From Streptomyces roseoviridis (GTDB lineage: Bacteria > Actinomycetota > Actinomycetes > Streptomycetales > Streptomycetaceae): DNA of 64,000 bases. A program made the position numbers and the translations under genes. Below, one piece after another: positions 26,182-34,716 of this stretch. The stretch spans positions 3,410,001 to 3,474,000 of the forward strand of contig NZ_BAAAWU010000001.1 of assembly GCF_039535235.1 (NCBI RefSeq), in the 5' to 3' direction. Every line of letters starts with the position of its first letter. Positions within the stretch are counted from its first letter, which is position 1. The notes under the pieces were generated by a model. The model was given only the letters and a program-made list of their open reading frames with translations, searched no databases and was not told where the DNA came from.

Positions 26182-27123
26182 GCGGCGGGCCGCCTCGTAG
26201 AGCACGACACCGGCGGCGACACCGGCGTTCAGCGACTCGGCGCCGCCCGGCATCGGGATGCGGACCAGGAAGTCGCAGGTCTCGCCGACCAGGCGGGACA
26301 GGCCCTTGCCCTCGGAGCCGACCACGATGACGACCGGACCGGCCAGCGCCTCCAGCTCGTGGACCTCGGTGTCGCCGTCGGCGGAGAGGCCGACGACGGT
26401 CAGGCCCGCCTTCTGGTACTGCTCAAGGCACCGGGTCAGGTTGGTGGCCCGGGCCACCGGCGTACGGGCGGCGGTGCCGGCCGAGGTCTTCCAGGCACCG
26501 GCGGTCATGCCGGCGGCGCGCCGCTCGGGCACGACCACGCCGTGGCCGCCGAAGGCCGAGACGGAACGGACGACGGCGCCGAGGTTGCGCGGGTCGGTGA
26601 CGCCGTCGAGGGCGACGATCAGCGGGTCCTCGTGGTCGTCGAAGGCCGCCTCGGCGAGGTCCTCGGGGTGCGCGTACTCGTAGGGCGGCACCTGGAGGAC
26701 GAGGCCCTGGTGGTTGAGGCCGTTCGTCATCCGGTCCAGCTCGGGGCGCGGCGCCTCCATGATGTTGATGTTGCCGCGGCCGGTGGCCAGGCTCAGGGCC
26801 TCGCGCACGCGCTCGTCGTTGTCGATGAACTGCTGGACGTAGAGCGTGGTGGCGGGCACGCCGTCGCGCAGCGCCTCGAAGACCGGGTTGCGGCCGACGA
26901 CCATCTCCGACTGGCCCTTGCCGCCGCGGCGGGCCACGGGGCGGCGCTGGGCCTGCTTGGCCTTGGCGTTGGCGAGGCGGTTCTTGACGTGCCCCTTACG
27001 GGCGGACGCGGGCGGGGTCGGGCCCTTGCCCTCGAGGGAGCGGCGCCGCTTGCCACCGCTGCCGACCGTCGCGCCCTTCTTGTTGGACGTGCGGCGGTTC
27101 CTGCGCTGGCTGTTCCCGGCCAT
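26170..27123 (-). CDS. rlmB: 23S rRNA 2'-O-methyltransferase RlmB-like (SpoU/TrmH)
   Basis: A 317-residue SpoU-type methyltransferase. A long basic N-terminal extension (residues 1-70, rich in Arg and Lys) is followed by the L30e-like substrate domain ([14 protein letters not shown]..). The knotted SAM domain has motif 1 [20 protein letters not shown], motif 2 [15 protein letters not shown] and motif 3 [22 protein letters not shown]. It methylates the ribose of a guanosine in 23S rRNA (G2251 in E. coli). It lies 106 bp downstream of cysS. Confidence 0.93.
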   Translation of the reverse strand: MAGNSQRRNRRTSNKKGATVGSGGKRRRSLEGKGPTPPASARKGHVKNRLANAKAKQAQRRPVARRGGKGQSEMVVGRNPVFEALRDGVPATTLYVQQFIDNDERVREALSLATGRGNINIMEAPRPELDRMTNGLNHQGLVLQVPPYEYAHPEDLAEAAFDDHEDPLIVALDGVTDPRNLGAVVRSVSAFGGHGVVVPERRAAGMTAGAWKTSAGTAARTPVARATNLTRCLEQYQKAGLTVVGLSADGDTEVHELEALAGPVVIVVGSEGKGLSRLVGETCDFLVRIPMPGGAESLNAGVAAGVVLYEAARRRMA

Positions 27124-27189
27124 GACTACCTGTTTCCTCTACTGCGTAAGCGAAGCCCGTGAGCCTCTGAGTGAAGCCTGTAAGTGAAG

Positions 27190-27217
27190 TGTGCCGCCCG
27201 GGGCCCCGGACGGCACA
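27190..27217 (-). terminator. hairpin after cysS
   Basis: TGTGCCG/CGGCACA outer stem with inner CCGG-GGCC-CCGG, one mismatch, 13 bp after the cysS stop. Placed before rlmB, it may terminate or attenuate. Confidence 0.6.
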
Positions 27218-27229
27218 TTCCACAGCGGT

Positions 27230-28627
27230 CTAGCGGTTGCCCAGCGTCCAGCGGGGGCCGTCGGGGCCGTCCTCGATGGCGAGGCCGGACCGGGTGAGCT
27301 GGTCGCGGATGGCGTCGGCGGTCGCCCAGTCCTTGCGCTCGCGGGCGGACTCGCGCTGCTCGAGGACGAGCCGTACGAGGGTGTCGACGACGCCGTGGAG
27401 TTCCTCGCCGCGGTCGCTCTCCTCGGCCCACTGGGGGTCGAGCGGGTCGAGGCCGAGGACGCCCAGCATGGCGCGGACCTCGGCGAGGCGGGCGATGGCC
27501 TCGTCCTTGTCGTCGGCGGCAAGGGCGCTGTTGCCCTGCCGGACGGTGGTGTGGATGATCGCCAGCGCGTGCGGCACGCCCAGGTCGTCGTCCATGGCCT
27601 CGGCGAAGGCCGGCGGCACCTCGGCGGCGGGGGCGACGGGCGACCCGGCCTTCTCGGTGGCGCGCTGGACGAAGCCCTCGATGCGGGCGAAGGCCGCCTC
27701 CGCCTCGCGCAGGGACTCCTCGCTGTACTCGATCATCGAGCGGTAGTGCGGGGTGCCGAGGTAGTAGCGCAGGACGATGGGGCGCCAGTTCTTCACCATC
27801 TCGGAGACGAGGACGCTGTTGCCGAGCGACTTCGACATCTTCTCGCCGCTCATGGTGACCCAGGCGTTGTGCACCCAGTACTGGGCGAAGTCGTCGCCGA
27901 ACGCCTTGGCCTGGGCGATCTCGTTCTCGTGGTGCGGGAAGATCAGGTCGAGGCCGCCGCCGTGGATGTCGAAGGCGGAGCCCAGGTACTTGTGGGCCAT
28001 CGCCGAGCACTCCAGGTGCCAGCCGGGACGGCCGCGGCCCCACGGGGTCTCCCAGTCGGGCTCGCCCGGCTTGGTCGACTTCCACATGGCGAAGTCGCGC
28101 GGGTCGCGCTTGCCGGAGACGCCCTCGTCGGGCTGGCGCAGGTCGTCGATGTCCTGGTTGGACAGGGACAGGTAGCCGGGGAAGGACCGCACGTCGAAGT
28201 AGACGCTGCCGTCGGCCTCGTAGGCGTGTCCGCGCTCGATGAGGCCGCGCATCATCTCGACCATCTCGGTGACGTGGCCGGTGGCGCGCGGCTCGTAGGT
28301 CGGCGGCAGGCAGCCGAGGGCCCGGTAGCCGTCGTTGAAGGCGCGCTCGTTCTCGTAGCCGATGGACCACCAGGGGCGGCCCTGGTCGGCGGCCTTGGCG
28401 ATGATCTTGTCGTCGATGTCGGTGACGTTGCGGACGAACGTGACGTCGTAGCCGCGGTACGCGAACCAGCGGCGCATGATGTCGAAGTTCAGGCCCGACC
28501 GGATGTGTCCGATGTGCGGGGCGGCCTGCACGGTCGCGCCACAGAGGTAGATCGAGACACAGCCCGGCTTGATCGGGGTGAAGTCACGGATCTGCCGGGC
28601 GCTGGTGTCGTACAGGCGAATGGTCAC
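27230..28627 (-). CDS. cysS: cysteinyl-tRNA synthetase
   Basis: A 465-residue class I synthetase with the HIGH-type motif PHIGHIRSG, the zinc ligands of CysRS (Cys in YLCGATV, Cys in HLECSAM, HxxE in FPHHENE), KMSKS in GEKMSKSLGN, and the C-terminal DALR-like helical domain. It charges tRNA-Cys with cysteine. GTG 28627 (MTIRLYDTSARQ) is the family start; the open frame extends upstream only by chance. The gene lies downstream of ispF across a 462-bp repeat-filled gap. Confidence 0.96.
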   Translation of the reverse strand: MTIRLYDTSARQIRDFTPIKPGCVSIYLCGATVQAAPHIGHIRSGLNFDIMRRWFAYRGYDVTFVRNVTDIDDKIIAKAADQGRPWWSIGYENERAFNDGYRALGCLPPTYEPRATGHVTEMVEMMRGLIERGHAYEADGSVYFDVRSFPGYLSLSNQDIDDLRQPDEGVSGKRDPRDFAMWKSTKPGEPDWETPWGRGRPGWHLECSAMAHKYLGSAFDIHGGGLDLIFPHHENEIAQAKAFGDDFAQYWVHNAWVTMSGEKMSKSLGNSVLVSEMVKNWRPIVLRYYLGTPHYRSMIEYSEESLREAEAAFARIEGFVQRATEKAGSPVAPAAEVPPAFAEAMDDDLGVPHALAIIHTTVRQGNSALAADDKDEAIARLAEVRAMLGVLGLDPLDPQWAEESDRGEELHGVVDTLVRLVLEQRESARERKDWATADAIRDQLTRSGLAIEDGPDGPRWTLGNR

Positions 28628-28792
28628 GGCACCAGGGTAGTGGGCGGGGGACAGTGCGCTGCGACCGATTCCCGGTCGGGGCACGACTTTTTCGGGCCGG
28701 ACGGGGTCCTGCGGCCGGGAGCGGACTCGGCGGAGGGGCGGCCGGGCGCGGGGCGGCCCGGGGCGGGGAGGGGGCTCGGCCGAGGCCCGGGG

Positions 28793-29017
28793 CACCGGGG
28801 CACCGGGGCGCCGGGGCGCCGGGGCACCGGGGCGGCCGCGGTGTCCGCGATGGCCGCGCGACCCGCTCGGGCGCGCGGCCGGTCGGGCGCGCGGCCGGTC
28901 GGGCTCGCGACGGGCCGGGCGCACGGCCGGGGCAGGCGCTCGGCGCTGGGCCGGGGCAGGCGCTCGGCGGACCGGGGCAGGCGCTCGGCGGACCGGGGCA
29001 GGCGCTCGGCGCTGGAC
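28793..29017. repeat. cluster of three tandem repeat families
   Basis: The 462-bp gap between ispF and cysS has (i) five 8-bp units C(A/G)CCGGGG at 28793-28832, (ii) a 16-bp unit CGGGCGCGCGGCCGGT repeated at 28868 and 28884 with a partial third, and (iii) four units of GGCAGGCGCTCGGCG at 28931, 28955, 28976 and 28997 (period 24, 21, 21). No gene is seen in the gap. This is likely a length-variable locus. Confidence 0.85.
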
Positions 29018-29089
29018 CGGGGCCGGGTCGCGGGGCGCCCGCCCGTCGGCCAACCCGCTCCCTCGGCCCCCGGCCCCCTCACCGCGGCG

Positions 29090-29593
29090 TCAGGGCGCCG
29101 GAACCCGGTAGACCAGGGCCGTCGCCAGCGCCGCCAGGCCCTCGGCGCGGCCGGTGAGGCCGAGGCCGTCGGTGGTGGTGCCGGAGACGGAGACGGGGGC
29201 GCCGGCCGCCTCGCTGAGGGCCTTCTGGGCCTCGTCGCGGCGCTTGCCGATCTTGGGGCGGACGCCGACGACCTGGACGGCGATGTTGCCGATCTCGTAG
29301 CCCTCGGCGCGGACGATGCGGGCGGCCTCGGCGAGCAGGGTGACGCCGGAGGCGCCGGACCACTCGGGCCGTGAGGTGCCGAAGTGGGCGCCGAGGTCGC
29401 CGATGCCGGCGGCGGAGAACAGCGCGTCGCAGGCGGCGTGGGCGGCGACGTCGCCGTCGGAGTGCCCGGCGAGCCCGTACTCCTCGCCGTCCCACAGGAG
29501 GCCGGCGCACCACAGCTCGCGGCCCTTCTCGAAGGCGTGGACGTCGGTGCCGATGCCCGTGCGGGGCAGCAGCGGGGGGAGGTCAGAAGCCAT
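29090..29593 (-). CDS. ispF: 2-C-methyl-D-erythritol 2,4-cyclodiphosphate synthase
   Basis: A 167-residue IspF with GIGTDVHAF (metal-binding Asp and His), [30 protein letters not shown] and the substrate-contact [19 protein letters not shown]. It catalyses the fifth step of the MEP isoprenoid pathway. Its ATG lies inside the end of ispD (11-bp overlap), so the two are translationally coupled. Confidence 0.96.
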   Translation of the reverse strand: MASDLPPLLPRTGIGTDVHAFEKGRELWCAGLLWDGEEYGLAGHSDGDVAAHAACDALFSAAGIGDLGAHFGTSRPEWSGASGVTLLAEAARIVRAEGYEIGNIAVQVVGVRPKIGKRRDEAQKALSEAAGAPVSVSGTTTDGLGLTGRAEGLAALATALVYRVPAP

Positions 29594-30332
29594 CGTTGGC
29601 CCTCCTGCGGGCGAGTACGGCCTCGGCGAGGACGAGGTCGAGCGGGCGGGTCACCTTGAACGCCTCCTCGTGGCCGGGCACCACGGCGACGGGCGCGCCG
29701 AGCTTCTCGACCATGCCGGCGTCGTCGGTGGCGCCCTCGCCGGTGAGGGCGACGGTGGCGTGGGCGTTGACGAGGGTGTCGCGGTCGAAGCCCTGGGGGG
29801 TCTGCACGGCGCGCAGCCGGGCCCGGACCGGGGTGGCGACGACCTGTTCGGGGTCGCCGGGCTTCTCGGCCGGCTCGACCTCCTTGACGGTGTCGGCGAC
29901 GGGCAGCGCGGGGACGACGGCGACGGCCCCGTCGCGTACCGCCTCGATGACGGCGTCGACGGTGTCGACGGGCACGAGGGGGCGGGCGGCGTCGTGGACG
30001 AGGACGGCGGTGATGTCCTCGGGCAGCGCCTGGAGGCCGAGGTGGACGGACTCCTGGCGGGTGGCGCCGCCGGGGACGACCACGTAGTCGGTCCGTTCGG
30101 GCAGCGCGTGGGTGTCGAGGAGGTTCTTGACCTCGGCGGCGCCGTCGGGGGGTGCGACCACGACCACGAGGGAGACGGCGCGGGAGGCGGCCATCGCCCG
30201 GACGGCGTGGATGAGCATGGGTGTGCCGTTCAGCGCGCGCAGCGCCTTGGGGGCGCCCGGGCCGAGGCGCACGCCCCGGCCGGCCGCGGGGATCACCACG
30301 GCGGTACGTGGAGGACGCGCTTCGTCTGTCAT
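29583..30332 (-). CDS. ispD: 2-C-methyl-D-erythritol 4-phosphate cytidylyltransferase
   Basis: A 249-residue IspD: nucleotide-binding [36 protein letters not shown], the metal/substrate motif [11 protein letters not shown], and [11 protein letters not shown]. It makes CDP-methylerythritol in the MEP pathway. ATG 30332 is favoured because GGAGTG lies six bases upstream; GTG 30341 is the alternative. It is followed directly by ispF and preceded by carD across a 308-bp gap containing a long stem-loop. Confidence 0.95.
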   Translation of the reverse strand: MTDEARPPRTAVVIPAAGRGVRLGPGAPKALRALNGTPMLIHAVRAMAASRAVSLVVVVAPPDGAAEVKNLLDTHALPERTDYVVVPGGATRQESVHLGLQALPEDITAVLVHDAARPLVPVDTVDAVIEAVRDGAVAVVPALPVADTVKEVEPAEKPGDPEQVVATPVRARLRAVQTPQGFDRDTLVNAHATVALTGEGATDDAGMVEKLGAPVAVVPGHEEAFKVTRPLDLVLAEAVLARRRANDGF

Positions 30333-30519
30333 CGGTTGCACTCCGGCAGGTTTGTTTCCGCGGACGAGGTGGGTATGGCGTCAGCAAGCTTGCTGAGACG
30401 CCTCGACCGGGCCCTTTCCGTGACGACGGTCGGGGCGTCGCCATGCGAGAGGCGTCGCCGTGGGAGTGGCGGCGCCGTGCGAGAGCCGCAGGTCAGGGGG
30501 TGGGGAAAAGAGAGACGAA

Positions 30520-30590
30520 CATGCCGCAGTGCCCGGCGACGGCACTGTGGAATCAGGGATTCACAGCGCGTCGACGGGCACCGCGGCATG
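30520..30590 (-). other. 71-nt nested stem-loop between carD and ispD
   Basis: Three stacked stems share one axis: outer 16 bp (CATGCCGC.GTGCCCG, 30520-30535 with 30575-30590), middle CGACG/CGTCG (30537-30541 with 30569-30573), and inner CTGTG-AATC/GATT-CACAG with one bulged G and a three-base loop. The single outer mismatch is A:C on the plus strand but becomes a G:U pair on the minus-strand RNA, the direction of carD transcription. It lies 51 bp beyond the carD stop. It could be a terminator, a processing site or a structured RNA. The rest of the gap 30333-30640 holds the palindrome CAGCAAGCTTGCTG (30380-30393) and no gene. Confidence 0.7.
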
Positions 30591-30640
30591 TGCTGGGCTT
30601 GGCATGGACGCCAGGCGTCAGACGGTTCGGACTGCAGGCG

Positions 30641-31123
30641 TCAGGAGGCGAGCACCTCGTCGAGAAGCGCCTCGGCCTTGTCCTCGTTGGTGTTCTCCGC
30701 GAGGGCCAGCTCGCTCACCAGGATCTGGCGCGCCTTGGCGAGCATGCGCTTCTCGCCCGCGGACAGACCACGCTCGCGCTCGCGGCGCCACAGGTCACGC
30801 ACCACTTCGGCGACCTTGATGACGTCGCCGGAGGCGAGCTTCTCCAGATTTGCCTTGTAGCGACGAGACCAGTTCGTGGGCTCCTCGGCGTACGGTGCGC
30901 GCAGCACCTCGAAGACCCGGTCCAGTCCATCCTGACCGACCACGTCGCGAACACCGACGAACTCCGCATTGTCCGCCGGCACACGAACCGTCAGGTCACC
31001 CTGCGCGACCTTGAGCACCAAGTAGGTCTTGTCCACGCCTTTGATCTGGCGAGTTTCGATGGCCTCGATCAGCGCGGCCCCGTGATGGGGATAGACCACG
31101 GTGTCGCCAACCTTGAACGTCAT
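30641..31123 (-). CDS. carD: CarD-family RNA polymerase-binding transcription factor
   Basis: A 160-residue CarD: the N-terminal Tudor-like RNAP-interaction domain ([25 protein letters not shown]..) and a helical DNA-minor-groove domain with the conserved Trp in [17 protein letters not shown] and basic helix [20 protein letters not shown]. In actinobacteria CarD stabilises open complexes at many promoters. GGAAGGGG precedes ATG 31123. A -10-like TACCCT lies upstream. Confidence 0.96.
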   Translation of the reverse strand: MTFKVGDTVVYPHHGAALIEAIETRQIKGVDKTYLVLKVAQGDLTVRVPADNAEFVGVRDVVGQDGLDRVFEVLRAPYAEEPTNWSRRYKANLEKLASGDVIKVAEVVRDLWRRERERGLSAGEKRMLAKARQILVSELALAENTNEDKAEALLDEVLAS

Positions 31124-31151
31124 GTGACAGGTACCCCTTCCGTGGCTATCC

Positions 31152-31180
31152 AGGGTAACACGGATACGGCTTCTTCTGAA
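31152..31180 (-). promoter_or_regulatory. possible carD promoter
   Basis: On the minus strand TTCAGA-17 bp-TACCCT precedes carD by about 29 bp. The -10 fits the TANNNT pattern of the principal sigma factor; the -35 is poor. Confidence 0.35.
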
Positions 31181-31432
31181 TGGCGTTTTCGCAGGTCAGG
31201 GCGTATCTCGGGGCTTGACAACAGTGACGCGGACGTGCTGCGACAGGCTTGTGGAAGGCGGTATTCGCAGGTGGGAGCGGCTGCGTGGACACAGAGAAAC
31301 ACCCACGTTACAGGTGCCGGGAGGGGCGCGAAGGAGGGCCGATGCCCCGGTTTGCCGGGTTCGGTGTGGCCTGGTTCACGTACTCCGTTCGAGGATCGAC
31401 CACCCGTACGGGCGATGTGCGGACGGATTCTC

Positions 31433-31512
31433 GAATTGATCACCGCCGACCGGACGGATTTTTCCGAAGGCCCCGGACGGAGGAATGCGCGACCGGGCGC
31501 CGAATTGATCAC
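31433..31512. repeat. GAATTGATCAC direct repeat in a 586-bp non-coding gap
   Basis: An 11-bp A/T-rich sequence occurs at 31433-31443 and 31502-31512 (69 bp apart), each containing TGATCA. The whole gap between carD and the next gene (31124-31709) is less GC-rich than elsewhere, holds TTGACAAC at 31215 and a TAACCT near 31640, and has no convincing gene. It probably contains regulatory DNA for the divergent carD and lipoprotein genes. Confidence 0.5.
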
Positions 31513-31709
31513 GACGGATATGTGAACGGCGGGCCAATGGGTCGTGATCCGGCCATGACGACGAGTTCCCGACGGTGAGCGGAGGGCACGGGGGGTGCGC
31601 GGGGGGCGGGTCGGGTGCGGGACGGAGAGTGCGGCTCGGTAACCTAAGCGCGCTGACACACCTTTAGCCGTCCATAGCCCGTCCGTACGTCCTAGGAGTT
31701 GCCGCCGCC

Positions 31710-32375
31710 GTGAGCCGCAGCCTTCGACGCGGCGCCCTCGCCGCCACCGCCATCGTGATCTCGATCGCCTCGCTGTCCGCCTGTGGTGCGGGCAACGACG
31801 CACAGACGCTCGGTGTCCGGCCGGACAACGCCGCCGTCACGGTGGACGACGTCCAGATCCAGAACGCCCTCGTGATCACCCAGCCCGAGGCGGGCGCGGA
31901 GGGTCCCGCGGTCGTCTCCGCGACCGTCTTCAACAACGGCCGCGACCCCCAGACCCTGGAGTCGGTCACCCTGCCGGGCACCTCCGCCAAGGTGACGCTC
32001 AAGGCGGCCCAGGGCTCCGGCCCGGTCACCGTCCCCGCCGGCGGCTCGGTCGTCATCGGCGGCAAGGGCAACGCGTCCGCCACCATCGAGAACGGCCGCG
32101 AGGCCGCGAAGAACGGCGCCACGCAGAAGATCGTCTTCAAGCTGAGCAAGACCGGCGACGTGCAGCTGAGCGCGTTCGTCGTCCCGGCGACCAGCTACTT
32201 CAAGGACTTCGGCCCCACCGAGATCCCGAAGCCCCCGGCCGCCACGCCGACCGGCACCGCCACCCCGACCGGCACGGCGACCCCGGGCCACGGCGCCACC
32301 ACGCCGGGCCACGGCGCCGAGGCCACGGCCACGGCCACGCCGACGGGCGAGGCGAGCCACTCGGCCGGCCACTGA
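31710..32375 (+). CDS. lipoprotein with His/Thr/Pro-rich tail
   Basis: A 221-residue lipoprotein: signal with lipobox SLSAC (Cys25), then a beta-rich domain of about 150 residues (VQIQNALVITQPEAGAEGPAV, VSATVFNNGRDPQTL, IVFKLSKTGDVQLSAFVVP) resembling extracytoplasmic copper-chaperone-like or DUF461-type folds. The tail repeats ATPTGT and TPGHGA. No Met/His metal motif like that of PCuAC is visible in the domain. The gene lies between carD and phoP in Streptomyces order. GTG 31710 is the only good start. Confidence 0.82.
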   Translation: MSRSLRRGALAATAIVISIASLSACGAGNDAQTLGVRPDNAAVTVDDVQIQNALVITQPEAGAEGPAVVSATVFNNGRDPQTLESVTLPGTSAKVTLKAAQGSGPVTVPAGGSVVIGGKGNASATIENGREAAKNGATQKIVFKLSKTGDVQLSAFVVPATSYFKDFGPTEIPKPPAATPTGTATPTGTATPGHGATTPGHGAEATATATPTGEASHSAGH

Positions 32376-32387
32376 GCCGTCGCGCAC

Positions 32388-32429
32388 ACGTGAAGGGCGC
32401 CCCCTCCCAGGAGGGGGCGCCCTTCACGT
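32388..32429. terminator. bidirectional terminator lipoprotein / phoP
   Basis: A perfect 19-bp stem (arm ACGTGAAGGGCGCCCCCTC) with a four-base loop lies between two convergent genes. Confidence 0.88.
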
Positions 32430-32486
32430 ACATCCAGGGGCCCTGAGGGCCTGCGCCCCGGACCCCTGCCGACACCGCGCCGCGGC

Positions 32487-33167
32487 CTACGGCTCGAACT
32501 TGTAGCCCAGACCCCGCACCGTCACCAGATAGCGCGGCGCGCCGGGATCCGGTTCGATCTTCGCGCGGAGGCGCTTCACGTGGACGTCGAGGGTCTTGGT
32601 GTCGCCCACGTAGTCCGCGCCCCAGACGCGGTCGATGAGCTGCATGCGGGTCAGGACGCGGCCCGCGTTGCGCAGCAGCATCTCCAGGAGGTCGAACTCC
32701 TTCAGGGGGAGGTCGACCTTGCCGCCGGCGACGGTGACCACGTGGCGGTCGACGTCCATGCGGACCGGGCCGGCCTCCAGGGCGGCCGGGGTGACCTCCT
32801 CCGGCTCGCCGCGGCGGCGCAGGACCGCGCGGATGCGGGCGACCAGCTCCCGAGAGGAGAAGGGCTTCGTCACGTAGTCGTCGGCTCCTATTTCCAGGCC
32901 GACGACCTTGTCGATCTCGCTGTCCTTGGCGGTCACCATGATGACCGGGACGTTCGAGCGGCCGCGCAGCTGGCGGCAGACCTCCGTACCGGGCAGGCCC
33001 GGCAGCATCAGGTCGAGGAGGACGAGATCCGCTCCGTTGCGCTCGAACTCGTCGAGGCCGTCGGGCCCGGTCGCCGCGACGGCGACCTCGAAGCCCTCCT
33101 TGCGGAGCATGTACGACAGGGCGTCGCTGAAGGATTCCTCATCCTCGACGACAAGCACTCGGGTCAC
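32487..33167 (-). CDS. phoP: phosphate-response regulator PhoP
   Basis: A 226-residue OmpR-family regulator: receiver domain with D52 (VLLDLMLPG) and the conserved Lys in YVTKPFSSREL, then a winged helix (EFDLLEMLLRNAGRVLTRMQLIDRVWG, TLDVHVKRLRAKIE). It matches Streptomyces PhoP, the regulator of phosphate scavenging that also represses secondary metabolism. The GTG start overlaps the phoR stop by four bases. PHO boxes are present upstream of phoR/phoU. Confidence 0.97.
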   Translation of the reverse strand: MTRVLVVEDEESFSDALSYMLRKEGFEVAVAATGPDGLDEFERNGADLVLLDLMLPGLPGTEVCRQLRGRSNVPVIMVTAKDSEIDKVVGLEIGADDYVTKPFSSRELVARIRAVLRRRGEPEEVTPAALEAGPVRMDVDRHVVTVAGGKVDLPLKEFDLLEMLLRNAGRVLTRMQLIDRVWGADYVGDTKTLDVHVKRLRAKIEPDPGAPRYLVTVRGLGYKFEP

Positions 33168-34399
33168 GGAAGGACCTCCGGGGCGGGGAGCGGTTCGGTC
33201 ATGAGATCAGGGGTGTGCGAGGCGGACTCGGAGGACCGGCGGTCCCGTACGGCGCCCGCCTCGGGCAGCCGCAGGGTGAAGGTGGACCCCTGGCCCTCGG
33301 TGCTCCACACCGTGACCTCCCCGCCGTGCGAGGCGGCCACGTGCTTCACGATGGCCAGGCCCAGGCCCGTACCGCCGGTGGCACGGGAGCGGGCGGGGTC
33401 GACGCGGTAGAAGCGCTCGAAGATGCGCTCCTTGTCCTTGTCGGGGATGCCGATGCCCTGGTCGGTCACGGCTATCTCGATCATGTCGCCTCCGGGCGCC
33501 GCGACGCGGCGGGCGGCGATGCCGACCCGGGTGTGGGCCGGGGAGTAGTTGACGGCGTTCTCGACGAGGTTGCCGAGCGCGGCGGCGAGCTGTCCGCGGC
33601 TGCCCCACACGGACAGGTCCGAGGTCCCGCCGGAGGCCATGGTGATCTGCTTCGTCGTCGCGGTGTGCCGGGAGCGGTCGATCGCCTCGGCGACGAGCTC
33701 GTCCACCCGCACCGGCTCGGAGTCCTCCAGCGGGTCGTCGTTCTGCACCCGGGAGAGGTCGATGAGCTCCTGTACGAGGTTGGTCAGGCGGGTCGCCTCG
33801 ATCTGCATCCGGCCCGCGAAGCGGGTGACCGCCTCGGGGTCGTCCGAGGCGTCCATGACGGCCTCGGAGAGCAGGGACAGCGCGCCGACGGGGGTCTTGA
33901 GCTCGTGGCTCACGTTGGCGACGAAGTCGCGCCGCACCGCTTCGATGCGGCGGGCCTCGGTCAGGTCCTCGACGAGCAGCAGCACCAGGCGCGAGCCCAG
34001 CGGAGCGACCCGCGCGGAGACGGCGAGGGCTTCGCCACGGCCGGTGCCGCGGCGGGGCAGGTCGAGCTCGACCTGCCGTATCTCGCCGTCGCGGCGGGTG
34101 TCGCGGGCCATGTTGAGCATGGGCTCGACGGCCAGCTTCCCGCCCCGGACCAGGCCGAGCGCATACGCCGCCGAGCTGGCTTTGACCACCGAGTCGCTCT
34201 CGTCGAGGACGACCGCGGAGGAGCGCAGCACGGACAGCACGGTGTCGACACCGGGCGGCAGCACGGCGTCGGTGTGCAGGGAGGTACGAGTGGGTCGCGC
34301 CTGGTCGCGCTCGCTCCAGCGGAACGCCAGCATGGCGATCACGCCGGTGCACACGCCGGCGATCGCGGCCAATGCGGCGACCGCCGCGTTCACGTCCAT
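33164..34399 (-). CDS. phoR: phosphate sensor kinase PhoR
   Basis: A 411-residue kinase with one N-terminal transmembrane helix (AAVAALAAIAGVCTGVIAMLAF), a PAS-like region, HisKA with the phospho-acceptor in FVANVSHELKTPVGALS, and HATPase motifs (NLVENAVNYS, TDQGIGIP, GTGLGLAIVKHV). It phosphorylates PhoP under phosphate limitation. ATG 34399 (MDVNAAVAAL) follows GAGGG closely; GTG 34393 would have better spacing. The intergenic gap to phoU carries two PHO boxes. Confidence 0.96.
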   Translation of the reverse strand: MDVNAAVAALAAIAGVCTGVIAMLAFRWSERDQARPTRTSLHTDAVLPPGVDTVLSVLRSSAVVLDESDSVVKASSAAYALGLVRGGKLAVEPMLNMARDTRRDGEIRQVELDLPRRGTGRGEALAVSARVAPLGSRLVLLLVEDLTEARRIEAVRRDFVANVSHELKTPVGALSLLSEAVMDASDDPEAVTRFAGRMQIEATRLTNLVQELIDLSRVQNDDPLEDSEPVRVDELVAEAIDRSRHTATTKQITMASGGTSDLSVWGSRGQLAAALGNLVENAVNYSPAHTRVGIAARRVAAPGGDMIEIAVTDQGIGIPDKDKERIFERFYRVDPARSRATGGTGLGLAIVKHVAASHGGEVTVWSTEGQGSTFTLRLPEAGAVRDRRSSESASHTPDLMTEPLPAPEVLP

Positions 34400-34473
34400 G
34401 CCCTCAAGGTTATGCGGGTCGGCTGACACTCTCCCAGCCGTGCGAGTGGCTCCTCGAACAGTCGTCGCCCAGA

Positions 34474-34506
34474 GTTCACCGGGGGGACGGGGGTGGTTCA
34501 TTTGCC
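34474..34506. promoter_or_regulatory. PHO box 1 (PhoP operator)
   Basis: Three 11-nt direct-repeat units start at 34474 (GTTCACCGGGG), 34485 (GGACGGGGGTG) and 34496 (GTTCATTTGCC). This is the GTTCACC-type arrangement recognised by Streptomyces PhoP, in the phoR-phoU divergent region, consistent with autoregulation. Confidence 0.88.
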
Positions 34507-34537
34507 CTGGAGGAGACTGCGGCGTGAGTCGCCCAGA

Positions 34538-34570
34538 GTTCACCTGGGGGAAGGTGCCGGTTCACGTGTG
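34538..34570. promoter_or_regulatory. PHO box 2 (PhoP operator)
   Basis: A second three-unit site: GTTCACCTGGG (34538), GGAAGGTGCCG (34549), GTTCACGTGTG (34560). It shares the longer phrase GCCCAGAGTTCACC with the region of box 1, 64 bp away. It is closer to phoU. The gap 34400-34716 contains no gene. Confidence 0.88.
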
Positions 34571-34716
34571 GATGTGGAGCCCGACGCGTACGGGCCCGAA
34601 CGTGGGAGCGTGGGAGTACCGGCCCCTTCCCGGGACCGGCTCCCGAGCAGTGCGCAGGACGACCGGCCGCGTAGAGGCACGTAGTCGCAGGAGATCGCAG
34701 GAGAGAGGGACACCCG

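Noticed and set aside
28793-29017. CRISPR array
   Set aside because: Repeats are short, GC-only and directly abutting with no unique spacers; no cas genes occur in the window.
31342-31578. 78-codon frame with a good ribosome site (GGAGG) upstream
   Set aside because: Third codon positions are not GC-biased, unlike every real gene here, and the repeated RIDH is simply the DNA direct repeat. Treated as non-coding.
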